Positions 16,672 to 25,608 of a stretch of DNA of 64,000 nucleotides are shown here, piece by piece. How positions within the stretch are numbered: position 1 is the first letter of the stretch; the number at the start of each line of letters is the position of its first letter. The DNA lies in the NCBI GenBank assembly GCA_040752005.1, contig JBFMFX010000019.1:16743-80742 (forward strand), in the 5' to 3' direction. The translations under genes and the position numbers were made by a program. The notes beneath the pieces are model-generated. The model ran no database searches, was not told the DNA's origin, and worked only from the letters and a program-made list of their open reading frames with translations. This DNA is from RBG-16-66-20 sp040752005. Its GTDB lineage: Bacteria; Pseudomonadota; Gammaproteobacteria; Burkholderiales; SG8-39.

Positions 16672-19026
16672 ATGGACGAGCACCGACTGACGACCCGGTC
16701 CGCCGCGAGGCGCGACGCGCTCAGCATCGCGCTCATCGGCAACTACTCGCCGCGCCAGTGCGGCATCGCGACCTTCACCACCGACCTGCGCGAAGCACTC
16801 GTCGCGCAGGCACCCGACGCCGACTGCTGGGCGGTCGTCGTCAACGACACGCCGCAGGGCTACGACTACCCGGCCGCGGTGCGTTTCGAAATCAACCAGA
16901 AGAGTCTGGCCGATTATCGCCGCGCCACCGATTACCTGAACATCAACCAGGTGGACGTCGTCTGCGTGCAGCACGAGTTCGGCATTTTCGGCGGCGAGCA
17001 CGGGCGCTATGTGCTGGAGCTGATCGAGCATCTGCGCATGCCGGTGATCGCGACCCTGCACACCGTGCTCGGCGCGCCCGATCCCGGCCAGCGCGCGGTG
17101 ATCGAGCGGCTGGCGGCGCGCTGCGACCGGCTCGTTGTCATGAGCGAGCGCGCGATCGCGCTGCTCGGCGAGGTCTACGGCGTGCCGCGCGAGCGCATTG
17201 CGCTCATCCCGCACGGCGTGCCGGACCTTCCGTTCGTGGACCCGAACTACTACAAGGACCAGTTCGGCGTCGAGGGCCGCAAGGTGATCCTGACCTTCGG
17301 GCTGATCTCGCCCAACAAGGGCATCGAGACGATGATCGAGGCGCTTCCCGAAATCGTCGCCCGGCACCCGGACACGGTGTACGTGATTCTGGGCGCGACG
17401 CATCCGCACGTGCGGCGGCGCGAGGGCGAGGCCTACCGCCTTGCGCTGCAGCGTCGGGCGCGAGCGCTGCAGGTGGACGGACACATCATTTTCCACAACC
17501 GTTTCGTCAGCCAGCAGGAGTTGACCGAATTCCTCGGCGCGGCCGACATCTACGTCACGCCCTATCCCGGGCGCGAGCAGATCGCCTCGGGCACGCTCGC
17601 CTATGCGCTCGGCGCCGGCAAGGCCGTGGTTTCCACCCCGTACTGGTACGCGGAAGAGATGCTCGCCGAAGGCCGGGGGCGCCTGGTGCCGTTTCGCGAT
17701 CCGCACGCGCTCGCGGCGGCGATCATCGAGCTGTTCGACAACGAGGTCGAGCGCCACGCGATGCGCAAGCGCGCCCACCTGTATTGCCGGCGGATGGTGT
17801 GGAGCGAGGTCGGGCGCAGCTACCTCGAGCTGTTCGCGGACGCGCGCCGGCAGCGCGCGCTGCGCGGCCCGGGGGTCGCGTTCCCGGCGCGCACGCTCGA
17901 GGCGCAGCCCTTCGAGCTGCCGCCGCCCAAGTTCGATCACCTGCTCGCGCTCACCGACGATGTCGGCATCCTGCAGCACGCGAGCTTCGCCGTGCCGGAT
18001 CGCGACCACGGCTACTGCACCGACGACAACGCGCGCGCCCTGGTCGCGGTGCTGGCGGCTCAGGACGTCCTCGGGGACGATCCGGCGCTCGACCGGCTGG
18101 CCGCGCGCTATCTGAGCTTTCTCGCCCACGCGTTCAACGACACGAACGGGCGTTTCCGCAACTTCCTCGGCTACGACCGGCGCTGGATCGAGGAAGCGGG
18201 CAGCGACGACTCGCACGGGCGCGCGCTCTGGGCGCTCGGCAGGACGATCGTGCTCGCGCGGCGCGGCGGGATCGCCGGCCTCGCGGTGAAGCTCTTCGAG
18301 CGCGCCCTGCCGGCGCTCGCGCGCATCGGTTCGCCGCGTGCCTGGGCGTTCGCGCTGCTCGGACTGGACGCTTACCTGCGGCGCTTTAGCGGTGACAGCG
18401 AGGCGCGGCGGGCGCGCGCGCAGCTCTTCGGGCGCCTGGCCGGGTCCTTTGCCTCGTGCGCCGCGCCCGACTGGCCGTGGCCGGAGGAACGGCTCACCTA
18501 TGCCAACGCCCTGTTGCCGCATGCGCTGCTGGTGACCGGCCGGGAGCTCGGCGCGTCGGACGCGGTCCGCACGGCGCTTGCCGCGCTCGACTGGCTCTGC
18601 CGCATACAGACCGACCCGCAGAGTCACTTCGTGCCGATCGGCAACCGGGGCTGGTACGCGCGCGGCGGGCAACGCGCACGCTTCGACCAGCAGCCGATCG
18701 AGGCCCAGCACATGGTCGAGGCCTGTGTCGAGGCGTACCAGAGCACCGGCGATCCGAAATGGCTGCACGAGGCGCGCCGGGCGTTCGAATGGTTCCTCGG
18801 GCGCAACGACCTGCAGGCGGCGCTCTACGACCACGAAACCGGGGGCTGCCGCGACGGCCTTTCGCCGGAGGGCGCGAGCCAGAACGAGGGCGCTGAATCC
18901 GCGCTCGCGTGGCAGGGAGCGCTGCTCGCGCTGCATGCGCTCGATGCGAAGGGGTTGCTCACGCACCGTGCCGAAAGCGCCCGAAGGGAGCGAGTCACGG
19001 CCGCGGCGCCGGAGGTTTTGCAATGA
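16672..19026 (+). CDS. Glycosyltransferase family 4 fused to an alpha-barrel domain
   Basis: A 784-residue protein. Residues about 15-400 are a GT-B glycosyltransferase: NYSPRQCGIATFTTDLRE, IALIPHGVPDLPF, LTFGLISPNKGIETMIEAL and YVTPYPGREQIASGTLAYAL (the donor-binding region). Residues about 430-780 are a helical region with FAVPDRDHGYCTDDNARALV, FLGYDRRWIEEAGSDDSHGR and NEGAESALAWQGALLAL, like glycoside-processing alpha/alpha barrels. The ATG overlaps the start of the next gene at its 3' end (ATGA). With GH130 and a mannose-isomerase-type cupin it suggests synthesis and turnover of a mannose-containing oligosaccharide. Donor and acceptor unknown. Confidence 0.85.
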   Translation: MDEHRLTTRSAARRDALSIALIGNYSPRQCGIATFTTDLREALVAQAPDADCWAVVVNDTPQGYDYPAAVRFEINQKSLADYRRATDYLNINQVDVVCVQHEFGIFGGEHGRYVLELIEHLRMPVIATLHTVLGAPDPGQRAVIERLAARCDRLVVMSERAIALLGEVYGVPRERIALIPHGVPDLPFVDPNYYKDQFGVEGRKVILTFGLISPNKGIETMIEALPEIVARHPDTVYVILGATHPHVRRREGEAYRLALQRRARALQVDGHIIFHNRFVSQQELTEFLGAADIYVTPYPGREQIASGTLAYALGAGKAVVSTPYWYAEEMLAEGRGRLVPFRDPHALAAAIIELFDNEVERHAMRKRAHLYCRRMVWSEVGRSYLELFADARRQRALRGPGVAFPARTLEAQPFELPPPKFDHLLALTDDVGILQHASFAVPDRDHGYCTDDNARALVAVLAAQDVLGDDPALDRLAARYLSFLAHAFNDTNGRFRNFLGYDRRWIEEAGSDDSHGRALWALGRTIVLARRGGIAGLAVKLFERALPALARIGSPRAWAFALLGLDAYLRRFSGDSEARRARAQLFGRLAGSFASCAAPDWPWPEERLTYANALLPHALLVTGRELGASDAVRTALAALDWLCRIQTDPQSHFVPIGNRGWYARGGQRARFDQQPIEAQHMVEACVEAYQSTGDPKWLHEARRAFEWFLGRNDLQAALYDHETGGCRDGLSPEGASQNEGAESALAWQGALLALHALDAKGLLTHRAESARRERVTAAAPEVLQ

Positions 19027-19982
19027 CGGCGCACCATCAGGGCTTCGCCGAGCTCTTCCGGCGGCATCCGCGCAATCCGATCCTCACGTCGGTGCAGATG
19101 CCCTACCCGGCGAACACGGTCTTCAACGCCGGTGCGACGAAGGTCGGCGACGAGACGGTACTGCTGATGCGCGTCGAGGACCGGCGCGGGATCTCGCATC
19201 TCACGGTCGCCCGCAGCCGCGACGGGATCCACGATTGGCGTATTGATCCGGTGCCCACGCTCACGCCCGACCCGGAGCGGCACCCGGAGGAGATCTGGGG
19301 CATCGAGGATCCGCGCATCACGTATATCGAGGAGCTGCGCCGCTGGGTCATCGCCTACACCGCGTATTCGGTGGGCGGCCCGCTGGTGTCGCTCGCGACG
19401 ACCACCGATTTCCGCAGCTTCGAGCGCCTCGGGCCGGTGATGCCGCCGGAGGACAAGGACGCGGCGCTGTTTCCGGTGCGCCTCAAGGGCCGCTGGGCGA
19501 TGCTGCACCGGCCAGTACCGCACGCCGTCGTGGGCGCGCACATCTGGATCTCCTTCTCGCCCGACCTGACGCACTGGGGCGAGCACCGCATCCTGTTGCG
19601 CGCGCGCCGCGGCGCGTGGTGGGATGCGAACAAGATCGGGTTGTCGCCGCCGCCGCTCGCCACCCCCGAGGGCTGGCTCATCCTCTATCACGGCGTGCGC
19701 ACCACCGCGAGCGGCTGCATTTACCGGCTCGGGCTCGCGCTGCTCGACCTGGAGGACCCGACCGTGGTGATCGCGCGCGCCGACGAGTGGGTGTTCGAGC
19801 CGCAGGCCGAATACGAGCGCGTCGGCGACGTGGACAAGGTGGTTTTCCCGTGCGGCTGGGTCGTCGAAGGCGACGACATGCGCCTGTACTACGGCGGCGC
19901 CGACAGCTGCATCGCGCTCGCGTACGCGCGCGTTTCGGAGCTGCTCGACTGGCTGCGCAAGTACCGCGGCAAGACCGGCTGA
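19023..19982 (+). CDS. GH130 family beta-mannoside phosphorylase/hydrolase
   Basis: A 319-residue five-bladed beta-propeller enzyme. It has NPILTSVQMPYPANTVFNAG, VLLMRVEDRRGISHLTVARS, EIWGIEDPRITYIE (the catalytic Asp is in IEDPRI) and GLSPPPLATPEGWLILYHGV. The C-terminus ends in VFPCGWVVEGDDMRLYYGGAD. GH130 enzymes phosphorolyse or hydrolyse beta-1,2 or beta-1,4 mannosides, making mannose 1-phosphate or mannose. It lacks a signal peptide and should be cytoplasmic. Translationally coupled to the glycosyltransferase and followed after 8 bases by the cupin. Confidence 0.9.
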   Translation: MTAHHQGFAELFRRHPRNPILTSVQMPYPANTVFNAGATKVGDETVLLMRVEDRRGISHLTVARSRDGIHDWRIDPVPTLTPDPERHPEEIWGIEDPRITYIEELRRWVIAYTAYSVGGPLVSLATTTDFRSFERLGPVMPPEDKDAALFPVRLKGRWAMLHRPVPHAVVGAHIWISFSPDLTHWGEHRILLRARRGAWWDANKIGLSPPPLATPEGWLILYHGVRTTASGCIYRLGLALLDLEDPTVVIARADEWVFEPQAEYERVGDVDKVVFPCGWVVEGDDMRLYYGGADSCIALAYARVSELLDWLRKYRGKTG

Positions 19983-19990
19983 GGCGGCGC

Positions 19991-20347
19991 ATGGGCGATC
20001 GGCACGAACGGGAGGAGCGGCCGTGGGGCGCGTTCGTCGTCCTCGCCGACGAGCCCGACCACAAGGTCAAGCGGCTCGTCGTGCGGCCCGGAGCGCGCCT
20101 GTCGCTGCAGCGTCACCGCGAGCGCTCCGAGCACTGGTTCGTGGTGCGCGGCTCGGGCCGGGTGATCCGCGACGAGGCCGAAATCGCGCTCGGCCCCGGC
20201 GACTCCATAGACATTCCCGCCGGCGCATGGCACCGCGTGGCGAACACCGGGGCTGACGATCTGGTGCTGATCGAGGTTCAGACCGGAGCCGCTTTCCGCG
20301 AGGACGACATCGAGCGCCGCGCCGACGACTACGGCCGCGCCGGGTAG
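19991..20347 (+). CDS. Mannose-6-phosphate isomerase type II-like cupin
   Basis: A 118-residue stand-alone cupin. EERPWGAFVVLADEPDHKVK is the usual start of the domain at the end of ManC/AlgA enzymes, followed by GARLSLQRHRERSEHWFVV and GDSIDIPAGAWHRVANTG, which supply His and Glu/Gln metal ligands. It should interconvert fructose 6-phosphate and mannose 6-phosphate or bind a mannose derivative. It lies 8 bases after the GH130 gene and completes the three-gene operon. No guanylyltransferase domain is attached. Confidence 0.85.
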   Translation: MGDRHEREERPWGAFVVLADEPDHKVKRLVVRPGARLSLQRHRERSEHWFVVRGSGRVIRDEAEIALGPGDSIDIPAGAWHRVANTGADDLVLIEVQTGAAFREDDIERRADDYGRAG

Positions 20348-20433
20348 CGCGGCGCCCCCGCACCCTCGCGCGCGGCAGGCGCCCCCGGCGAGCGCGCACG
20401 GGACCGACAGGGCGTGCGGCGGGCGGCATCCCG

Positions 20434-20439
20434 TAACAT
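20434..20439 (+). promoter_or_regulatory. -10 hexamer just upstream of nhaA
   Basis: TAACAT ends 11 bases before the nhaA ATG at 20450. The predicted leader is about 4 bases with no ribosome-binding site, so near-leaderless. Confidence 0.4.
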
Positions 20440-20449
20440 TGGCCCGCCC

Positions 20450-21625
20450 ATGCGCGACTTCAGGCCACTGCGGGCACTGCGCGAATTCCTCGCACTCGAA
20501 TCGGCGGGCGGGATCCTGCTCGCCGCGGCGGCAACTCTGGCGATGCTGCTCGCCAACTCGCCCCTCGCGCATCTCTACGGCGCCTTCCTCGACTTGCGCA
20601 TCGAGGTGCGCGTGGGGACGCTGGAGATCGCCAAGCCGCTGCTGCTCTGGGTGAACGATGGGCTGATGGCGCTTTTTTTCTTTCTGGTCGGGCTGGAGCT
20701 CAAGCGCGAGGCGCTGGAGGGCGAGCTTTCCAGTCCCGCGCAGGTGCTGCTTCCGGCTGCCGCGGCCGCCGGCGGCATGGCCGCCCCGGCGGCGATCTAC
20801 GCCGCCGTCAACTGGGGCGATCCGGTGACGATCCAGGGCTGGGCCATTCCGGCTGCGACCGACATCGCGTTCGCGCTCGGAGTGCTGTCGCTGCTGGGCG
20901 AGCGCGTGCCCGCCGGGCTCAAGGTGTTTCTGCTCACGCTCGCGATCCTCGACGACCTGGGCGCGATCATCGTCATCGCGCTCTTTTACACCGCCGACCT
21001 CTCCGGCGTCTCGCTCGCTGCGGCGGGCGCGGCGCTCGCCGCGCTCCTCGCGCTGAACCGGTTCGGCGTCGCGCGCGCGGCGCCTTACCTGCTCGTCGGG
21101 CTCGTGCTCTGGGTGTCGGTGCTCAAGTCGGGCGTGCACGCCACGCTCGCCGGGGTGGCGCTCGCCTTCTTCATCCCGCGCGAGCAGGGGCGCGCGCTGG
21201 AGGAAGACCTCCATCCGCCGGTCGCCTACGCCGTCCTGCCGCTCTTTGCCTTCGCCAATGCCGGGGTTTCGCTCGCCGGCGTGAGCGTCGAATCCTTTCT
21301 CGAACCGGTGGCGCTCGGCATCGCCGCCGGTCTGGTCGCCGGAAAGGTGCTGGGCGTCTTCGGCGCCTCTTTCCTCGTCATCCGCTCGGGCCTTGCGCCG
21401 ATGCCCTCGGGCGCGGACTGGGGCTCGCTCCTCGGCACCGCGTTTCTGTGCGGCATCGGCTTCACGATGAGCCTGTTCATCGGCGGGCTCGCGTTCGAGC
21501 ATGCGGGCGGCGAGTACACGGTGCAGACGCGCCTGGGAATCCTCTGCGGCTCGCTCACCTCGGCACTGGCCGGTTACGCCCTGCTTTGCGCCACGCTGCC
21601 CGCGCGTGGCGGCAGCCGCGCCTGA
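20450..21625 (+). CDS. nhaA: Na+/H+ antiporter NhaA
   Basis: A 391-residue membrane protein with about 12 hydrophobic segments and the NhaA signatures. FFFLVGLELKREALEGELS is near residue 75, AATDIAFALGVLSLLG carries the Asp equivalent to D133, and ILDDLGAIIVIALFYT the ion-binding Asp pair (D163/D164 in E. coli). KSGVHATLAGVALAFFIP and GFTMSLFIGGLAF follow. It exchanges 2 H+ for 1 Na+ across the inner membrane, keeping cytoplasmic pH and sodium. The ATG at 20450 follows a -10-like hexamer; upstream is the cupin gene with a 102-base gap. Confidence 0.96.
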   Translation: MRDFRPLRALREFLALESAGGILLAAAATLAMLLANSPLAHLYGAFLDLRIEVRVGTLEIAKPLLLWVNDGLMALFFFLVGLELKREALEGELSSPAQVLLPAAAAAGGMAAPAAIYAAVNWGDPVTIQGWAIPAATDIAFALGVLSLLGERVPAGLKVFLLTLAILDDLGAIIVIALFYTADLSGVSLAAAGAALAALLALNRFGVARAAPYLLVGLVLWVSVLKSGVHATLAGVALAFFIPREQGRALEEDLHPPVAYAVLPLFAFANAGVSLAGVSVESFLEPVALGIAAGLVAGKVLGVFGASFLVIRSGLAPMPSGADWGSLLGTAFLCGIGFTMSLFIGGLAFEHAGGEYTVQTRLGILCGSLTSALAGYALLCATLPARGGSRA

Positions 21626-21632
21626 GGCGATC

Positions 21633-23501
21633 GTGACCGCGCCGCTTCAGCCCGCCCGCGCCGCCTTCGCCGCCGACGGCACGCCGGTGTCGGATCTCTA
21701 CGGCGACGTGTACCACTCGGCCGCCGGCGGCGAAGCGCAGGCGCGGCACGTGTTCCTCGGCGGCACCGGGCTGCCCGGGCGCTGGCAGGGCCGCGAACGC
21801 TTCACGGTGCTCGAGCTCGGCTTCGGCTTCGGCCTGTCGTTTCTCGTGACGTGGCAGGCGTGGCGCGAGGACCCCATGCGCTGCGCTCGCCTCGACTTCG
21901 TCTCGGTCGAGAAGCATCCGTTCGCCGTCGGCGATCTCGCGGCCCTGCACGAGCGCCATCCCGCACTCGCCCCGCTCGCGCGCGAGTTGCGCGACGCATG
22001 GCCGATGCTGCTGCCCGGCCTGCACCGCATGGAGTTCGAGGCGGGGCGCGTGGTCCTGACCCTTGCGCTCGGCGACGTCGCCGAGGTTCTGCCGCAACTC
22101 GAGGCCCGTGCCGACGCCGTTTTCCTCGACGGTTTCTCGCCGGCGAAGAACCCGGAGATGTGGTCGGCGCAGGCGCTGCGCCAGGTGGCGCGTCTTTGCG
22201 CGCCCGGGGCCATCGCCGCCACCTGGAGCGTCGCCGCGGCCGTGCGCGAGCACCTCGCCGGCGCCGGCTTCGAGACCGAGAAACGACCGGGTTTCGCGCG
22301 CAAGGGCGAGATGCTGGTCGCTCGCCTCACGCCGCACGCCGCGCGCAAGGCTCCGGCGCGCCCCGCGGCGCGCTGCGCGCTGGTGATCGGTGCCGGCGTC
22401 GCGGGAGCGGCGGTGTGCGAGCGGCTCGCTGCGCGCGGCTGGAAGATCACGCTCGTCGAGCGTCATCCTGTGCCCGCCGCGGAAGCCTCCGGCAATCCGG
22501 CCGGCGCCTTCCACCCGGTGCTCACGCCCGACGACAGCCTGCTCGCGCGGCTCGCGCGCGCTGCGTTCCTTCACGCGCTGCGCGGCTGGAGGAGCGTCGG
22601 CGAGGTGCAATGGGCCGACTGCGGACTCCTACAGCTCGCGACCGACGAGAAAGAAGCCGAGACGCAGCGCCGCTCGCTCGCGGCGATCGCGCCGCCCGCC
22701 GAGTACGCGCGCCTCGTGGACGCCGAGGAAGCGTCCGCGATCGCGGGCGTGCGCCTCGCCGCGGGCGGACTGCTGTATCCGCGGGCGGGCTGGATCGTCC
22801 CGGCAAGCGCCTGCCAGGCGTGGCTGCGCGCCTGCGGCGAACGGCTGACCGCGCGCTTCGGCGCGCAGGCCGCCGCGCTCGAATGGACGGGCGAGCAGTG
22901 GCTTGCGCGCGGCGCCGACGGCGCGCCGCTCGCCGCCGCGCCGGTCGCGGTGCTGGCGAACGCCGCGGACGCCGTGCGCCTTGCGCCGTGGACGCAGGTG
23001 CCGCTCCGGCGCGTGCGCGGACAGGCGACGCTGGTTCCGCCGATCGCCGGGCTGACGGCGGTCGTCCTGCGCGGCGGCATGGCGCTGCCGGCGATCGGGG
23101 GGCGGTCGCTCGTCGGCTCGACCTACGACGTGGACGACGACGATCCATGGCCGCGGGCGGAATCGAACGCGGCCAACCTCGCGCGTCTCGAGCGCATCAT
23201 TCCGGGCGCGGCCGCCGGACTCGACCCGGCCGCGCTCGAAGGGCGCGTCGGCTTTCGCGCCACGGTGCGCGACCGCATGCCGCTGGTCGGCGCGCTTTCG
23301 AGCGGCGCGCAAGGGCCCGCTCGCGCGCCCGGACTGTACGCGGCCTTCGGCTATGGCTCGCGCGGCTATCTCTGGGCGGCGCTCTGCGCCGAGGTCCTCG
23401 CCTCGATGCTGGAAGGCGACCCGCTGCCGGTCGAAAGGAGCCTTGCGGCCGCGGTGGACCCGGGGCGCTTTGTGCTGCGCGCCGCGCGCCGGCGGAGCTG
23501 A
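21633..23501 (+). CDS. mnmC: Bifunctional tRNA 5-methylaminomethyl-2-thiouridine enzyme MnmC
   Basis: A 622-residue two-domain enzyme. The N-terminal methyltransferase (MnmC2) has VLELGFGFGLSFLVTWQ for SAM and DAVFLDGFSPAKNPEMWS. The C-terminal FAD oxidoreductase (MnmC1) starts at ALVIGAGVAGAAVCERLAAR with SGNPAGAFHPVLT and GYGSRGYLWAALCAEVLAS. It converts cmnm5U to nm5U and then mnm5U at the wobble position of tRNAs. The GTG at 21633 lies 7 bases after the nhaA stop. Both halves look intact. Confidence 0.95.
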   Translation: MTAPLQPARAAFAADGTPVSDLYGDVYHSAAGGEAQARHVFLGGTGLPGRWQGRERFTVLELGFGFGLSFLVTWQAWREDPMRCARLDFVSVEKHPFAVGDLAALHERHPALAPLARELRDAWPMLLPGLHRMEFEAGRVVLTLALGDVAEVLPQLEARADAVFLDGFSPAKNPEMWSAQALRQVARLCAPGAIAATWSVAAAVREHLAGAGFETEKRPGFARKGEMLVARLTPHAARKAPARPAARCALVIGAGVAGAAVCERLAARGWKITLVERHPVPAAEASGNPAGAFHPVLTPDDSLLARLARAAFLHALRGWRSVGEVQWADCGLLQLATDEKEAETQRRSLAAIAPPAEYARLVDAEEASAIAGVRLAAGGLLYPRAGWIVPASACQAWLRACGERLTARFGAQAAALEWTGEQWLARGADGAPLAAAPVAVLANAADAVRLAPWTQVPLRRVRGQATLVPPIAGLTAVVLRGGMALPAIGGRSLVGSTYDVDDDDPWPRAESNAANLARLERIIPGAAAGLDPAALEGRVGFRATVRDRMPLVGALSSGAQGPARAPGLYAAFGYGSRGYLWAALCAEVLASMLEGDPLPVERSLAAAVDPGRFVLRAARRRS

Positions 23502-24404
23502 TCACCAGCGCTCGAGGCGGATGTCGTCGTAGGAAGCAGGCTGCGCGATCGGCTCAATGTGGGTCAGCGTGATCGCGTTCGGCACGAGCGAACGGATGCG
23601 CTCCTCGATCTCCTCGGAGAGCCGGTGCGCGTGCGCCACGGTCCAGGCGTCCGGCACGAGCAGGTGAAACGAGACGAAGCGGCGCGCGCCCGCCTGCCGC
23701 GTGAGCAGCGCGTGGAACTCCACGCCGTAGCGCCGCCGGTACTCGGCGAAGATTTTCTCGATCTCGGCGCGCTCGGCCTGGGGTATCGCGGCGTCCATCA
23801 GGCCGGAGAACGACCGCTGCATGAGCGCGAATCCGGTCCAGACGATGTGCAGCGCGACCGCGATCGCGATCAGCGGGTCGAGCACGTTCCAGCCGGTGAG
23901 GGCGACCAGCGCGACGCCGCCGACCACGGCCGCCGAGGTCCAGACGTCGCTCATCAGGTGATGGCCGTCGGCCTCCAGCGCGATCGAGTGCAGGCGCCTG
24001 CCGGCCGAGACGAGCAGCAACCCGCAGCCGAGGTTGATGCCGGAGGCGCAGGCGTTGATCGCGATCCCGAGCCAGGGCGCGGCGATCGGCCGCGGATCGA
24101 ACAGGCGCGGTACCGCCGCGTACGCGATGCCCGCCGCCGCGAGCACGATGAGCGCCCCCTCGATGCCGCTGGCGAAATACTCCGCCTTGTAGTGACCGTA
24201 CGGATGCGTCGCGTCCGGCGGGCGCGAGGCAAGGCGCAACATCGAGAGCGCGAGCAGCGCCGCCGCGAGATTGATGAGCGACTCCAGCGCGTCCGAGAGC
24301 AGCCCGACCGAGCCGGTCACCGCCCACGCCGCGGTCTTGAGCGCGATGGTGGCGAGCGCCGCGGCGACCGACAGCCACGCGTAGCGCTCGAGGCCCGAGA
24401 CCAT
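23502..24404 (-). CDS. Cation diffusion facilitator transporter
   Basis: A 300-residue CDF protein with six hydrophobic segments and a C-terminal cytoplasmic domain. GSVGLLSDALESLINLAAAL in TM2 has Asp but Ser in place of the usual first ligand, and IALEADGHHLMSDVWTSAAV in TM5 has the HxxxD metal pair. VSFHLLVPDAWTVAHAHRLS belongs to the dimer domain. It should export zinc, iron or another divalent ion; the TM2 variation suggests iron/manganese-type selectivity (inference). The ATG overlaps the lldD-like stop by one base (TGATG). Confidence 0.9.
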   Translation of the reverse strand: MVSGLERYAWLSVAAALATIALKTAAWAVTGSVGLLSDALESLINLAAALLALSMLRLASRPPDATHPYGHYKAEYFASGIEGALIVLAAAGIAYAAVPRLFDPRPIAAPWLGIAINACASGINLGCGLLLVSAGRRLHSIALEADGHHLMSDVWTSAAVVGGVALVALTGWNVLDPLIAIAVALHIVWTGFALMQRSFSGLMDAAIPQAERAEIEKIFAEYRRRYGVEFHALLTRQAGARRFVSFHLLVPDAWTVAHAHRLSEEIEERIRSLVPNAITLTHIEPIAQPASYDDIRLERW

Positions 24405-25543
24405 CAGGCCGGGCGCACGATCGCCGGGCCCGCCTCCCTCACGTCGTTCAGCCCGCAGAAGGCCATGGTGACGTCCAGCTCCTTCTGCAGGATCTCCAGC
24501 GCCGCCCTGACGCCCGCCTCGCCCATCGCCGCAAGGCCGTAGATGTAGGCGCGGCCGATCATCACGCCCTGCGCGCCGAGGGCGAGCGCCTTGAGCACGC
24601 TCTGCCCAGTGCGAACCCCGCCGTCGAGAAGGATCTCGGTGCGCCCGCCGACCGCCTGAACGATCTCCGGCAGCGCCCGAATCGAGGACACGGTGCTGTC
24701 GAGCTGGCGGCCGCCGTGGTTGGAAACCACGATCGCGTCGGCCCCTGTGGCGACGGCCATCTTCGCGTCCTCCGGATCGAGGATGCCCTTGAGGACGAGC
24801 TTTCCACCCCACAGCCCCTTGATCCATTCCACGTCCTTCCAGGACAGCGTCGGGTCGAACTGGCCCGCGACCCACTGCGTGAGCGAGGCCAGACTGTCGG
24901 CGCCCTTGATCCGCCCCTCGAGGTTTCCGAAGCTCTTGCGCCGGCTGCCGAGGACGTTGAGCGCCCAGCGCGGGTGCCGCAGCGCGTCGGCGAGCGTGCG
25001 CAGCGTCAGCTGCGGCGGCACCGTGAGTCCGTTCTTGAGGTCCATGTGGCGCTGGCCGAGAATCTGCAGGTCGAGCGTGAGCACCAGCGCGGAGCACTTC
25101 GCGGCCCTGGCGCGCTGGATCAGCTCGGCGGCGAAGCCGCGGTCGCGCATCACGTAGAGCTGGAACCAGAACGGCTTGGACACCGCCGCCGCCACGTCCT
25201 CGATCGAGCAGATGGACATGGTCGAGAGCGTGTACGGCACCCCGAAGCGCTCGGCGGCGCGCGCGGCGTGGATCTCGCCGTCGGCCCAGTTGAGGCCGGT
25301 GAGGCCGACCGGGGCGAGCGCGACCGGCATCGCCGCCTCCTCGCCGAGCAGCCGCGCGCGTGTCGAGCGGCCCTCGACGTTGATCGCGACGCGCTGGCGC
25401 AGGCGCACCGAGGCAAAATCGGCCTGGTTGGCGCGCAGCGTTTCCTCCTCGTAGGAACCGCGGTCCACGTAGTCGAAGATCGCCTTGGCGACCCGGCGGC
25501 GCGCCATCTCGCGCAGGTCGGCGATCGAGGTGATGACAGGCAT
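24404..25543 (-). CDS. lldD: FMN-dependent L-lactate/alpha-hydroxy-acid dehydrogenase
   Basis: A 379-residue flavoprotein. VALAPVGLTGLNWADGEIH lies in the FMN site, LVLTLDLQILGQRHMDLKNG carries substrate and FMN contacts, the catalytic His and Arg are in VSNHGGRQLDSTVSSIRALP, and FMN phosphate binding is in LDGGVRTGQSVLKALALGA. It oxidises L-lactate or a related 2-hydroxy acid. The gene is divergent from an IclR regulator with 65 bases between them. TACACT ends 8 bases before its ATG. The CDF gene follows with one-base overlap. Confidence 0.88.
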   Translation of the reverse strand: MPVITSIADLREMARRRVAKAIFDYVDRGSYEEETLRANQADFASVRLRQRVAINVEGRSTRARLLGEEAAMPVALAPVGLTGLNWADGEIHAARAAERFGVPYTLSTMSICSIEDVAAAVSKPFWFQLYVMRDRGFAAELIQRARAAKCSALVLTLDLQILGQRHMDLKNGLTVPPQLTLRTLADALRHPRWALNVLGSRRKSFGNLEGRIKGADSLASLTQWVAGQFDPTLSWKDVEWIKGLWGGKLVLKGILDPEDAKMAVATGADAIVVSNHGGRQLDSTVSSIRALPEIVQAVGGRTEILLDGGVRTGQSVLKALALGAQGVMIGRAYIYGLAAMGEAGVRAALEILQKELDVTMAFCGLNDVREAGPAIVRPA

Positions 25544-25608
25544 GGGGTGAAGTGTACGACGCGCGCGGTCGCGCCGCGTTTCACATCGTGAGATACAATT
25601 CTGCGCTG
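25544..25608. promoter_or_regulatory. Divergent promoters and dyad between lldD and the IclR gene
   Basis: On the minus strand TACACT (25551-25556) ends 8 bases before the lldD ATG. On the plus strand TACAAT (25594-25599) ends 10 bases before the IclR ATG. A TCAC-ATC-GTGA dyad at 25581-25591 sits directly before the plus -10, a plausible site for the IclR protein itself. Confidence 0.5.
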
